From assembly GCF_006125015.1 (NCBI RefSeq), contig NZ_SZZN01000001.1:3968001-4032000 (forward strand): a stretch of DNA of 64,000 nucleotides. Direction: 5' to 3'. Position numbers and translations under genes: made by a program. The stretch's first letter is position 1, and the number at the start of each line of letters is the position of its first letter. The stretch comes from Roseovarius arcticus. GTDB taxonomy: Bacteria > Pseudomonadota > Alphaproteobacteria > Rhodobacterales > Rhodobacteraceae. Shown here piece after piece: positions 18,510 through 26,655 of this stretch. The notes under the pieces are model-generated. The model worked only from the letters and a program-made list of their open reading frames with translations, searched no databases and was not told the origin of the DNA.

Positions 18510-18633
18510 GCGTAGGCGGCGCCTCTCGCGGGTGTCTTCGGTCATTGCCATGATGGGCTCGATATGCTGAAACGCTCAAGTCGAATAACGACTGGGCCTA
18601 CCCATTGCGGTGCCGGCCTGTAGGAGATTGCCC

Positions 18634-19071
18634 ATGGCGCTCAAGCCCCTCATGACATCGATCGGACTGCTGGCGGCATTGCCCGCACTGACGTTGCCTA
18701 CCTTGGCCGAGGAACAGATCGGCGCGGCCGTCGCGATTGAGCTGAACGCGGCGCAGACCATAGATGGTGGCTGCACGCTGAGCTTTGTTGTGCTGAATGG
18801 CCATGCTGCACCGATAGATCAGGTGGTTTATGAGGCGGTTCTCTTTGACGCGTCCGGGCAAGTTGATCGGTTAACGCTGTTCGATCTGGGCGCGCTGCCC
18901 CCGGCGCGCCAGCGGGTGCGCCAGTTTTCCGTGCCGAACATCGCATGCGAGGGGCTGGGTAGCATCCTTTTTAACGGGGCAGATACATGCACCGGTGAGG
19001 GTCTGCCTCAGGCCGCTTGCGAGGCAGGTTTGATCCTGTCGACCCGGACCGACATTGAGGTGCGGGGGTGA
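18634..19071 (+). CDS. Periplasmic protein of unknown function in ExbBD operon
   Basis: A 145-residue protein with a Sec signal peptide (MALKPLMTSIGLLAALPALT, cut near LAEE). The mature part holds several cysteines (GGCTLSF, NIACEG, ADTCTGEG, QAACEAG) that could form disulfides. I recognise no family. Its stop overlaps the start of exbB, so it belongs to the same transcript and may be an accessory of that energy-transducing complex. The ATG at 18634 follows TAGGAG; a start at 18610 would place extra residues before the signal peptide. Confidence 0.7.
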   Translation: MALKPLMTSIGLLAALPALTLPTLAEEQIGAAVAIELNAAQTIDGGCTLSFVVLNGHAAPIDQVVYEAVLFDASGQVDRLTLFDLGALPPARQRVRQFSVPNIACEGLGSILFNGADTCTGEGLPQAACEAGLILSTRTDIEVRG

Positions 19072-19724
19072 ACGGCCTGATGGACCCGCTGCGCCAGATC
19101 GCCGAGATCGGCGGCCCCGTCGTCCTGATCTTGCTCGCCGTATCGGTCGTGACGATGGCGACAATAATATACAAAATATGGCAGTTTACCTCGGCCGGTG
19201 TGGGCCGCCACACCGCCTTGCAAAGGGCCGTTACCGCGTGGGACGAGGGCGACCGCGCCGAAGCGCGCGCTGCGCTGGGCCGCTCCAGCAGCTATCTGGC
19301 GCCAGTGATCGACATGGCGTTCTCGTCAATTCCCGCTGATGCGCAGCGATTGGCGGCAGAGGCTGAAACGCGCTTTGCCAAGCTCGAGTCAGGCTTTCGC
19401 TTGCTGGATTCGGTGGCGCAGCTGGCGCCGCTACTGGGCCTTTTCGGCACGGTTCTGGGTATGATTGAGGCGTTTCAGGCTCTTCAGGATGCGGGCGCGC
19501 AAGTTGATCCGTCGATCCTTGCGGGGGGTATCTGGGTCGCACTGCTGACGACTGCCGTGGGCTTGGCGGTGGCGATGCCGACGGCGCTGGTTCTCAGCTG
19601 GTTCGAAGGGCGCATGGACGCCGAGCGCGTGACGGCCGAGAGGGCGCTGGCCGCTGTTTTGCATCCACGCGGCGCGCGTCTGGCCGGGCATATGGCGGAC
19701 GAGGCCGCGCCCCAAGGTGCCTAG
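19068..19724 (+). CDS. exbB: ExbB/TolQ/MotA-type proton channel
   Basis: A 218-residue inner-membrane protein with three hydrophobic segments: about residues 15-35, 110-135 (SVAQLAPLLGLFGTVLGMIEAF) and 150-175 (GIWVALLTTAVGLAVAMPTALVL, read in parts). The LGLFGTVLGM motif and the Thr-rich third helix are those of ExbB/TolQ, the proton channel that works with ExbD/TolR. It uses a GTG start at 19068 overlapping the preceding stop; ATG 19080 is the alternative. Two exbD genes follow. No TonB or TolA gene is seen, so the powered partner is unknown. Confidence 0.9.
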   Translation: MNGLMDPLRQIAEIGGPVVLILLAVSVVTMATIIYKIWQFTSAGVGRHTALQRAVTAWDEGDRAEARAALGRSSSYLAPVIDMAFSSIPADAQRLAAEAETRFAKLESGFRLLDSVAQLAPLLGLFGTVLGMIEAFQALQDAGAQVDPSILAGGIWVALLTTAVGLAVAMPTALVLSWFEGRMDAERVTAERALAAVLHPRGARLAGHMADEAAPQGA

Positions 19725-20100
19725 ACACAGGCGCATGCGGCGGCTGTCGATGACCTCGCTGATCGACGTGATCTTCTTGCTATTACTCTTTTTCATGCTC
19801 AGCTCGACCTTCTCGAAATTCTCTGAGGTCGAGCTGAGCGCGGCCGCCGACGGCGCGGTAGAGGCACGTGATATCCCCCCGCTATTTTTGCAACTGCGCG
19901 CGGACGACGTGCGCCTGAACGGCGATGCGATGCCGCTGGAGGGGCTGTCCGCCGCGCTGAAAGGCCGGCCAAAGGGCGCAGCGCCGCAATCCCTGCTGAT
20001 TGCAATGCGCGATGGCATCACGTCGCAGCGCCTGACTGATTTGCTGGTGGTCCTGCGCAGCGTGCCCGGCATCGCCCCCACCGTGCTGGACGGCGGATGA
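19717..20100 (+). CDS. exbD: ExbD/TolR-family protein, with conserved Asp
   Basis: A 127-residue single-span protein. The membrane segment reads MTSLIDVIFLLLLFFML and keeps the proton-carrying Asp (Asp17). A periplasmic domain follows (FLQLRADDVRLNGDAMPLEG; DGITSQRLTDLLVVLR). It overlaps exbB by 8 bases and the next exbD by 4. It should form the peptidoglycan- or TonB-facing part of the motor. Start is GTG at 19717 (MPRHRRM); an ATG at 19735 is also possible. Confidence 0.9.
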   Translation: MPRHRRMRRLSMTSLIDVIFLLLLFFMLSSTFSKFSEVELSAAADGAVEARDIPPLFLQLRADDVRLNGDAMPLEGLSAALKGRPKGAAPQSLLIAMRDGITSQRLTDLLVVLRSVPGIAPTVLDGG

Positions 20101-20483
20101 GACGTGCGCGTGCAGTATCCAAGCGCGAGCCGACTATTGCGCTGATTAACATCGTCTTTCTGATGCTGGTGTTTTTCATGGTCGCGGGCACGTTGGCGCA
20201 GCCCATAGACCGTGATCTGCGCCTCGTGCGCACCGCCGATCTGGAGGGACGGCCCCCGCCTGACGCGTTGGTGATCCGCGCGGACGGGACTATGATTTAT
20301 CGCGGCGAACCTGTGACGAAGGCTGAGGATTATATGCAAGGCATCGGCGGTACGGCCAGCCCGGAAATCAGACTAGTCCCTGACCGCGACCTGCCAGCCA
20401 GCCAGTTGGTCCGCATCGCACGCGAGTTGCGCGCGCTGGGCGCGGGGCGGGTCATGATCGTGACTGAACGCGGGCTGGACTAA
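20097..20483 (+). CDS. Second ExbD-like protein with Asn in place of the membrane Asp
   Basis: A 128-residue ExbD paralogue. The single span is PTIALINIVFLMLVFFMVAG, where Asn18 replaces the Asp needed for proton movement in known ExbD/TolR. The periplasmic domain is otherwise normal (ALVIRADGTMIYRGEPV; RELRALGAGRVMIVTE). It overlaps the preceding exbD by 4 bases. ExbD works as a dimer in the ExbB pore, so an Asp/Asn heterodimer is a sensible reading, but this is inference. It is convergent with the enoyl-CoA hydratase gene, overlapping its end by 4 bases. Confidence 0.88.
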   Translation: MRRARAVSKREPTIALINIVFLMLVFFMVAGTLAQPIDRDLRLVRTADLEGRPPPDALVIRADGTMIYRGEPVTKAEDYMQGIGGTASPEIRLVPDRDLPASQLVRIARELRALGAGRVMIVTERGLD

Positions 20484-21097
20484 GGGATCAAACGCTTGAT
20501 CGCCGCGACATGCTGGGGCGTTGCCGCCAGCACATCAGCGGCCAGATCGCGCACCGCGTCCATAAGCGCGCCGGGCTGCGCGATGCGGTCGTAAAGACCC
20601 CAATCGAGGGCCGTCGCAGCATCCAGTCGCTGGCCCACCAGAAGGATCAGCCGCGATCGCGCAGGCCCTATCAAAGCGGCAAGGCGCGCGGGATCGGACG
20701 GTTGCGGCAGAAATCCACGCTTCATCACAGGGTAAAAAACATCCGCGCCCGCCACAGCCACGCGAAAATCGCAGGCCAGCGCCATACCCATCGCGCCGCC
20801 CGCGACCGTGCCGTTGAGCGCCGCTATGCTGAGGCATGGCAGCGCGGCAATAGCCGACGACAGCCGCTCCCACACCGGCGATGTGGCCAGCCCGCCTTGC
20901 ATTGCGTCCAGATCGGCGCCGGCCGAGAAGACTTTGCCCGCGCCGGTCAGGATCAGCAGGCGCGCGCCGCCGGGTTGGCCTGCTTCTTCGGCAATCTCGG
21001 CCAACTCGGTCAGCATTTTGTCTGTCAGCGCGTTTGCCTTCTCAGGGCGGTTGATGGTGGCGGTCCATATGCCACTGTCTTGCGCCAGTTCGATCAT
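20480..21097 (-). CDS. Enoyl-CoA hydratase/isomerase family protein
   Basis: A 205-residue crotonase-fold protein, shorter than the usual 255-265. Marks are INRPEKANALT, GKVFSAGADLDAM (CoA site) and the oxyanion-hole loop NGTVAGGAMGMALACD. The two catalytic Glu residues of classical hydratases (in GGGxELA and PE) are not at their places: Gly104 and Val124/Met125 stand there. It may catalyse another crotonase reaction such as isomerisation or hydrolysis. Its ATG at 21097 overlaps the stop of the upstream SDR gene by 4 bases, so the two are coupled. Confidence 0.8.
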   Translation of the reverse strand: MIELAQDSGIWTATINRPEKANALTDKMLTELAEIAEEAGQPGGARLLILTGAGKVFSAGADLDAMQGGLATSPVWERLSSAIAALPCLSIAALNGTVAGGAMGMALACDFRVAVAGADVFYPVMKRGFLPQPSDPARLAALIGPARSRLILLVGQRLDAATALDWGLYDRIAQPGALMDAVRDLAADVLAATPQHVAAIKRLIP

Positions 21098-21882
21098 GCC
21101 GCATTCCCCAGACCGATAGCCGCACGGATGGCCGGATCGCGTAGTGATACCTCCTGCCCCAGATAGGGGTTCGCCTGAGTGCCGCACATCCACAACAGCG
21201 CGCGGGCGACCCATTCGGGAGGAATATGTTCGGACCAGTCGAATTGGCTGACCGCATTGATGCCGCTGGCGCGGATATCGCGCTGCATTTGGGTGGCGAC
21301 CGTGCCGGGCGACAGGTCCATGACGCGCAGGCCGTGCTGCGCACCCTCGAGATGCGCGGCGGCGGTCAGCATGGCGGCGCCGGCCTTGGACGCGCAATAT
21401 GCGCTCCACCCCTCAAGCGGGCGGTGCGCCGCGCCGGATGACAGGGTGATAATCGTCCCGCCGCCCGCACGGCGCATTCCCGGCATCGCGGCGTGCATCC
21501 CATGAAATACGCCCTTTAGATTGACGTCGATCGCTTGGCCCCAATCGGCCGGGTCCGCCGCATCCAGCGCGGCAATCGGCGAGATTACGCCTGCATTTCC
21601 GATCAGTACGTCCAGCCTTCCAAAACGCTCCTCTGCCACAGCCACGGCGCGCGCCATGTCGTCGTAGTGCGCCACGTCGCCCGTTATGGCTACCGCGCCC
21701 AAGGGGTTCGCGACTTCGGCAAGCGCGGCGTCGCTGCGCGCCATAAGGACCAGATGCGCGCCGGCCTGTGCGAATACATGTGCTGCTGTGGCCCCGATCC
21801 CCCGGCTGGCGCCGGTGATCAACACGCATTTTCCGGTCATGTCCGGGATTGGGTCTGGGTTCAGTTCTGGGGTGGTATTCAT
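21094..21882 (-). CDS. Short-chain dehydrogenase/reductase
   Basis: A 262-residue classical SDR. The cofactor motif is TGASRGIG (23-30), followed by the NAG motif (IGNAGVIS), a catalytic Ser in IITLSSGA and the YCASK active site. It should be a cytoplasmic NAD(P)-dependent alcohol/ketone oxidoreductase; the substrate is unknown. It overlaps the enoyl-CoA hydratase gene, hinting at acyl-CoA metabolism. The ATG at 21882 has GGAGG just upstream; earlier ATGs at 21894 and 21897 lie on the other side of that Shine-Dalgarno. Confidence 0.85.
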   Translation of the reverse strand: MNTTPELNPDPIPDMTGKCVLITGASRGIGATAAHVFAQAGAHLVLMARSDAALAEVANPLGAVAITGDVAHYDDMARAVAVAEERFGRLDVLIGNAGVISPIAALDAADPADWGQAIDVNLKGVFHGMHAAMPGMRRAGGGTIITLSSGAAHRPLEGWSAYCASKAGAAMLTAAAHLEGAQHGLRVMDLSPGTVATQMQRDIRASGINAVSQFDWSEHIPPEWVARALLWMCGTQANPYLGQEVSLRDPAIRAAIGLGNAA

Positions 21883-22017
21883 TGGGGCCTCCATCATATG
21901 CCTTCTGACTAACGCCGGGCGGGCGCGGGGTCCAGCGGGCACCACTTGACCCCGGCGGCCAATCCCCCGAAGCTGCGCGCAAGTTTCAAGCAAGTTTCCT
22001 GAACGATGAGGTTCGAC

Positions 22018-23553
22018 ATGAAAAATTACGGCAATCCAACCGCCATAACCAGCGCGCTGGCCCTGATGCTAAGCGCGGGCGCCGCCACGGCGGACGTGAC
22101 CCCCGCTGACGTCTGGAGCGATTGGCAAAATTATCTGAGTGATTTCGGCTTTGCCGTCACCGCCGACGAGGCGGCATCTGCGGAGGGCCTCAGCCTGAGC
22201 AATATCGTCCTGACCCAGACTTTGCCCGATGACGCGGGCACAACGACCGTAACGGTGCCGGGGATCATGCTTGAGGACAATGGCGATGGCACCGTTGGTG
22301 TCGTCTATCCGGACGAGATGCCGATCATCATGACCGGGGTCGGTGAGAGCGCATTTGTCATGGAGATGCTTTATCGCTCGTCTGACCTGAAAAGCACCGT
22401 ATCGGGCGATCCCTCGCAGATGTTGACCGAATACACTGCCAAGTCCGTCGGCATGACCGTCGGCGCGCTGACCAGCGAAGGCGAGACGGTGGAATTTGAT
22501 GAACTGTCGTTCGATATTGCTGATGTCGTGGGCAGCACCAAAACTATGTTAGAGGGTGGGCGCGCCGCCGAACAAAATATTCGTACGGGTCCGGTCACCT
22601 ATGCCTTTGCTTTCGCCGATCCTGATCCTGATCCCGAGGGTGGGGCCAGCAGCGTCAAATGGGACGGGCGCATCGAAAGCCTCGTCATGACCAGCCAGAC
22701 AGCGATGCCGGACGGTGCAGATATGAACAATATGTCCGCTGCGCTGGGCGCCGGGTTTTTGATCGACGGGGACTACGCATTTGGTGCCGGCAGCAGCGTT
22801 TTCGACATCACGGACGAAGAGGGTACATCAACCAGCGGCACCTCGGCCAGCAGCGGTGGCAATCTGGCGATCAAGATGGACGAAAGCGGGCTGGACTACA
22901 GCGGCGCGACCAATGACGTGAAAATCGAGGCAATCGTGCCCCAGCTGCCCTTCCCCGTATCGATGGGGATGAAGGAGATGGCCTTTGGGCTGGCCATGCC
23001 GCTTACCAAGGGTGATGCGCCGCAGGATTTCGGCCTCAACCTCAAGCTGGCTGATTTCGCGCTGAGCGATATGTTATGGGCGCTATTCGATCCCACTGGC
23101 AAACTGCCGCGCGATCCGGCCAATCTGGTGCTGGATCTGGCGGGCAAGGCCAGCGTTCTGGTCGACTTCATGGACCCCGCGCAGATGGCCAAAATCGAGG
23201 ACAGCGACGACGAGCCGGTTCAGATGAACGCGTTGACGCTGAACTCCTTGCTGTTCAGCCTCGCCGGGGCCGAGTTGACGGGGCAGGGCGCGGTCGTCTT
23301 CGACAATGACGATATGACCGTCTACGAGGGCATGCCAAAGCCGGTGGGTGATGTCGCGTTTAAGCTGACGGGTGCCAATACTCTGATTGAGACGCTCGTT
23401 GATATGGGCCTGATCGGGCCGGAACAGATGATGATGGCGCGCATGGGACTTGGCGCCGTGGCTGTGCCGGGCGAAGGCGACGACGTGCTGAAATCCGAGA
23501 TTGAATTTACCGAAGAAGGCGGCCTGATCGCCAACGGCAATCGCCTGAAATAG
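22018..23553 (+). CDS. DUF2125-type periplasmic protein
   Basis: A 511-residue exported protein. A signal peptide (AITSALALMLSAGAATA) precedes the mature ADVTPADVW. The rest is acidic and repetitive beta-type sequence with motifs seen in DUF2125 proteins of Rhodobacterales (WSDWQNYL; FPVSMGMKEMAFGLAMPL; LVLDLAGKASVLVDFMDP; GLGAVAVPGEGDD). Function is unknown; these proteins are thought to sit in the periplasm or at the outer membrane. ATG 22018 has GATGAGG at the right distance; ATG 22006 overlaps that site. A hairpin terminator follows the gene. Confidence 0.8.
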   Translation: MKNYGNPTAITSALALMLSAGAATADVTPADVWSDWQNYLSDFGFAVTADEAASAEGLSLSNIVLTQTLPDDAGTTTVTVPGIMLEDNGDGTVGVVYPDEMPIIMTGVGESAFVMEMLYRSSDLKSTVSGDPSQMLTEYTAKSVGMTVGALTSEGETVEFDELSFDIADVVGSTKTMLEGGRAAEQNIRTGPVTYAFAFADPDPDPEGGASSVKWDGRIESLVMTSQTAMPDGADMNNMSAALGAGFLIDGDYAFGAGSSVFDITDEEGTSTSGTSASSGGNLAIKMDESGLDYSGATNDVKIEAIVPQLPFPVSMGMKEMAFGLAMPLTKGDAPQDFGLNLKLADFALSDMLWALFDPTGKLPRDPANLVLDLAGKASVLVDFMDPAQMAKIEDSDDEPVQMNALTLNSLLFSLAGAELTGQGAVVFDNDDMTVYEGMPKPVGDVAFKLTGANTLIETLVDMGLIGPEQMMMARMGLGAVAVPGEGDDVLKSEIEFTEEGGLIANGNRLK

Positions 23554-23578
23554 GCCCCGTTTGGGCTAGGCAAGTTTG

Positions 23579-23608
23579 CGGGCCGGGGTACGTCCCCGGC
23601 CCGTTTGC
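23579..23608 (+). terminator. Rho-independent terminator after the DUF2125 gene
   Basis: A perfect 10-bp stem, CGGGCCGGGG (23579-23588) and CCCCGGCCCG (23594-23603), with loop TACGT, is followed by TTTGC. It lies 26 bases after the stop codon. Confidence 0.8.
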
Positions 23609-23676
23609 ATTTTGCGCGCCCCTTGCGCCTTGCGCGCCTGCGGACTACCTCAGGCATTCATTCGAAAGGCATTCCC

Positions 23677-25023
23677 ATGACGCATTCCTTGGACGATCTG
23701 GCGCAAGCCCTGCTGGCGGCTGCGCGCCGCGCGGGCGCAGATAGCTGCGATGCGATGGTCGCAACGGGCGCGTCCCAAGTGATCGACGTGCGCGGCGGCA
23801 AGCTGGAGCAGGCCGAGCGGTCTGAGGCGACGGACGTAGGTCTTCGCGTGCTGATCGGGCAGCGGCAGGCAAGCGTGTCATCCTCCGATATTCGCCCGGA
23901 AACGCTAGATATTTTGGCCGAACGCGCTGTCGCCATGGCCCGCGAGGCCCCCGAGGATCCCCATGCCGGGCTGGCTGATCCGGGCCAGCTTGCGACCGCG
24001 TGGGACATCGCTGCGCTAGAGTTGGTTGATCCCGCGCCCGAACCTGAGCCGGCCGAATTGCAGCGCCGCGCCGCCGAGGCCGAGGCTGCCGCGCTGGCCG
24101 TGCCAGGCGTGGCCCAAGTGCAGGCGTCGACCGCCGGATACGATCGGCGGCGCATCTGGATGGCCGCCAGCAACGGGTTTGCGGCCAACCACACGCGCAC
24201 CGATTGGTATGTGTCCTGCTCCGCCATTGCCGGGACCGGCACGGGGATGGAGCGCGACTCGGACGGTGACGCCAGGATCTGGGATGCCGACCTGCGCAGT
24301 GCGGACGATATAGGCGCCCGTGCCGGCGCCCGCGCCGCCGAGCGACTGGGCGCGCGCCGCCCCAAGACGGGCGCCTATCCGGTATTGTTTGACGAACGCA
24401 TTTCGACATCGCTGATCGGTCACCTTTTAGGTGCGGCCAATGGCGCGGCTGTTGCGCGCGGCGCCACATGGCTACGCGACAAACTGGGCCAGCAGGTGCT
24501 ACCGGACGCCCTGAGCATCTTTGAGGAACCGCACCGACCCCGCGTGGCCGGATCGCGGCCCTATGACGGCGAGGGCCTTGAGACGCAGCGCCGCGCCATT
24601 GTAGACGGCGGCGTGCTGACGGGCTGGGTGCTGGACCTTGCCAGTGCGCGCCAGCTGGGCATGCAGTCGACCGCGAATGCCAAGCGCGGGATCGGCGGCG
24701 TGCCGCGCCCCGGCACATGGAACATCGCCCTGACCCAAGGAGACGCAAGCCGCGCGGATCTGATCCGCGATATGGGCACCGGCCTGCTGGTTACGTCGAT
24801 GATCGGCTCGACGATCAACAGCAACACTGGTGATTATTCGCGCGGCGCATCCGGCTTTTGGATCGAAAACGGCGAGATTGCGTATCCGGTGAACGAGCTA
24901 ACCATCGCGGGCAACTTGCACGAGATGCTAATGCGCATGACGCCTGCCAATGATGCTCGCACGCATCTAAGCAGCGTCGTTCCGTCGCTGTTGGTTGAGG
25001 GGATGACGCTTGCCGGCGCGTGA
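23677..25023 (+). CDS. pmbA: TldD/PmbA-family protease, PmbA-like
   Basis: A 448-residue PmbA/TldE-type protein. With TldD, PmbA forms a metalloprotease that degrades unfolded peptides and matures some modified peptides. Family marks are ATDVGLRVLIGQRQASVSSSD in the N-terminal domain and the C-terminal PRPGTWNIALTQGD, TGLLVTSMIGSTINSNTGDYS (in parts) and GASGFWIENGEIAYPVNELT. The start at 23677 (MTHSLDD) fits the family; an upstream in-frame ATG at 23605 overlaps the terminator hairpin. It overlaps the phosphatase gene by 14 bases. Confidence 0.92.
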   Translation: MTHSLDDLAQALLAAARRAGADSCDAMVATGASQVIDVRGGKLEQAERSEATDVGLRVLIGQRQASVSSSDIRPETLDILAERAVAMAREAPEDPHAGLADPGQLATAWDIAALELVDPAPEPEPAELQRRAAEAEAAALAVPGVAQVQASTAGYDRRRIWMAASNGFAANHTRTDWYVSCSAIAGTGTGMERDSDGDARIWDADLRSADDIGARAGARAAERLGARRPKTGAYPVLFDERISTSLIGHLLGAANGAAVARGATWLRDKLGQQVLPDALSIFEEPHRPRVAGSRPYDGEGLETQRRAIVDGGVLTGWVLDLASARQLGMQSTANAKRGIGGVPRPGTWNIALTQGDASRADLIRDMGTGLLVTSMIGSTINSNTGDYSRGASGFWIENGEIAYPVNELTIAGNLHEMLMRMTPANDARTHLSSVVPSLLVEGMTLAGA

Positions 25024-25783
25024 CCTGCCACTGCTGATCGAGGCGGCCCGCGCGGCGGGCGAGGTTGCGACCGGTTATGTGGGCGGCAACCTCAAGCGCT
25101 GGGACAAGCCCGACGATGCAGGCCCAGTGACCGAGGCCGATCTGGCAGTAAACGACGTGCTGGAGGCAAAGCTACGCAGTGCACGCCCCGCCTATGGCTG
25201 GCTAAGTGAGGAGAGCGCGCATGACCCATTGCGCGCCGCCGCGCCGCGCACGTTTATCATCGATCCTATCGACGGTACGCGCAGCTTTATCGAAGGCAAC
25301 CGCGCGTGGGCGCATGCGCTGGCCGTCTGCGATGATGGGGTCGTTACTGCCGCTGTAATCTACCTGCCCATGCTCAATCTGATGTATGCGGCTGCTGCCG
25401 GGATGGGCGCCACGCTAAACGGCGTGACGATCCACGCCAGCGGGCAGGACCGCGCCGATGGTGCAACGCTGCTGGCCGCGCGCACCATGCTGGAGGCGCA
25501 TCATTGGCATGGAAACGTGCCGGCGTTTAAGCGCGAGCATCGTCCGTCGCTGGCATATCGTCTCAGCTTGGTGGCCGAGGGCCGCTTTGACGCGATGTTG
25601 ACGCTGCGCAAAACGTGGGAGTGGGACGCCGCCGCCGGCGATCTGATCCTGCGCGAGGCGGGCGCTATTTCAACGGATCGGCGCGGCAATGCACTGCGGT
25701 TTAACAATGCCGTGCCGCAGGTGGACGGGATGCTTGCTGCCGGGCCGCTGTTGCATGGCCAGATGATCGGTGCGCTGATCTGA
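25010..25783 (+). CDS. Inositol-monophosphatase-family phosphatase (CysQ-like)
   Basis: A 257-residue lithium-sensitive phosphatase-fold enzyme. Metal sites are visible: the Glu-rich WLSEESAHD segment, DPIDGTRSFIEG and WEWDAAAGDLILREAGA. Members dephosphorylate inositol phosphates or the sulfur-assimilation by-product PAP (CysQ). The family assignment is firm, the substrate is not. The reading frame opens with TTG at 25010 inside the end of pmbA, behind GAGGGGATG, so translation is probably coupled. Confidence 0.87.
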   Translation: MPARDLPLLIEAARAAGEVATGYVGGNLKRWDKPDDAGPVTEADLAVNDVLEAKLRSARPAYGWLSEESAHDPLRAAAPRTFIIDPIDGTRSFIEGNRAWAHALAVCDDGVVTAAVIYLPMLNLMYAAAAGMGATLNGVTIHASGQDRADGATLLAARTMLEAHHWHGNVPAFKREHRPSLAYRLSLVAEGRFDAMLTLRKTWEWDAAAGDLILREAGAISTDRRGNALRFNNAVPQVDGMLAAGPLLHGQMIGALI

Positions 25784-25795
25784 GGGCGTGCAGCT

Positions 25796-26053
25796 TCATG
25801 ATGTGATCGTCAGCGCCAGAACGAACCGTACCACCTTATCCTCTGGCATCTCGCAAGGCTTCAGACGCGCACCCGATGTCAGGCGATACACATTCAAGCT
25901 GATGTAATCGCTGCCACCCATCTCTTCGGCCAGCAGCTTTTGCGCGGCGCCGCCTGCGAAATCCTGCCGGGTGATGACATATCGGCGACCGTGCGCCAAC
26001 CCGTAGAACGTGCCCAGCGGAAGCGCATCGAACGCCGCCAGAAACGCTTTCAC
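25796..26053 (-). CDS. Small conserved-looking protein downstream of plsY
   Basis: An 85-residue soluble protein with no signal peptide or membrane helix. Segments such as [19 protein letters not shown] and the C-terminal [17 protein letters not shown] look like a compact conserved domain, but I do not recognise the family. Its ATG overlaps the plsY stop by 4 bases, so it is the last gene of the pyrB operon. Base usage matches its neighbours. Confidence 0.7.
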   Translation of the reverse strand: MKAFLAAFDALPLGTFYGLAHGRRYVITRQDFAGGAAQKLLAEEMGGSDYISLNVYRLTSGARLKPCEMPEDKVVRFVLALTITS

Positions 26054-26655
26054 TTGGCGCCGATCTTAGGCTCCGTCCCGGCGCGCAGCCGCTCAATGTT
26101 GGCGCTGTGCCGCCACAGGATCAGCGCGGCCAGCACGATGCCCAGCACGAGCAGGCTGAAATAGCCAAGTAGGACCATCCAGATAACGGCGCTGCACGCA
26201 GCGACCAATGCCGACAGCGACGATATGCGCGTTATCACAGCAGCCCCCAGCCACGCCGCGCAGCATAGCAGGCCCACAGGCCACGCCAGTGCCAGCATCA
26301 CGCCTAGGAACGTCGCGACCCCCTTGCCGCCCCGAAAGCCCAGCCAGACGGGGAAGCAATGACCTAGAAACGCCATCAGCCCGGCCAGTTGGGCCGCATC
26401 CTCGCCTGCCAGCAGGCGCGCCAGCAGAACCGCTATCGCGCCCTTGGCGGCATCCATCAGCAATGTCGCGGCTGCCGCGCCTTTGGATCCGGTGCGCAGC
26501 ACGTTTGTCGCGCCGATATTGCCCGACCCGATGCTGCGTAAATCGCCCAAACCGAATGCGCGGGCAAGGATTATGCCCGACGGGATCGACCCGAGCAGAT
26601 AGCCGATCACGGCCCAGAGGATCAAAAGCGTGGCAGATGTTTCAAACAGCGGCAT
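26050..26655 (-). CDS. plsY: Glycerol-3-phosphate acyltransferase PlsY
   Basis: A 201-residue integral membrane acyltransferase that uses acyl-phosphate to make lysophosphatidic acid, the first step of phospholipid synthesis. The three cytoplasmic motifs are clear: [11 protein letters not shown] near the start, [12 protein letters not shown], and the glycine-rich [13 protein letters not shown]. About five membrane helices are seen. It abuts the end of pyrX without spacing and overlaps the next small gene by 4 bases. The partner PlsX is not in the window. Confidence 0.95.
   Translation of the reverse strand: MPLFETSATLLILWAVIGYLLGSIPSGIILARAFGLGDLRSIGSGNIGATNVLRTGSKGAAAATLLMDAAKGAIAVLLARLLAGEDAAQLAGLMAFLGHCFPVWLGFRGGKGVATFLGVMLALAWPVGLLCCAAWLGAAVITRISSLSALVAACSAVIWMVLLGYFSLLVLGIVLAALILWRHSANIERLRAGTEPKIGAK

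Noticed and set aside
22618..22640. Repeated GATCCT units encoding a short Asp-Pro run
   Set aside because: A three-unit repeat inside a coding gene; too short to be a functional DNA repeat.
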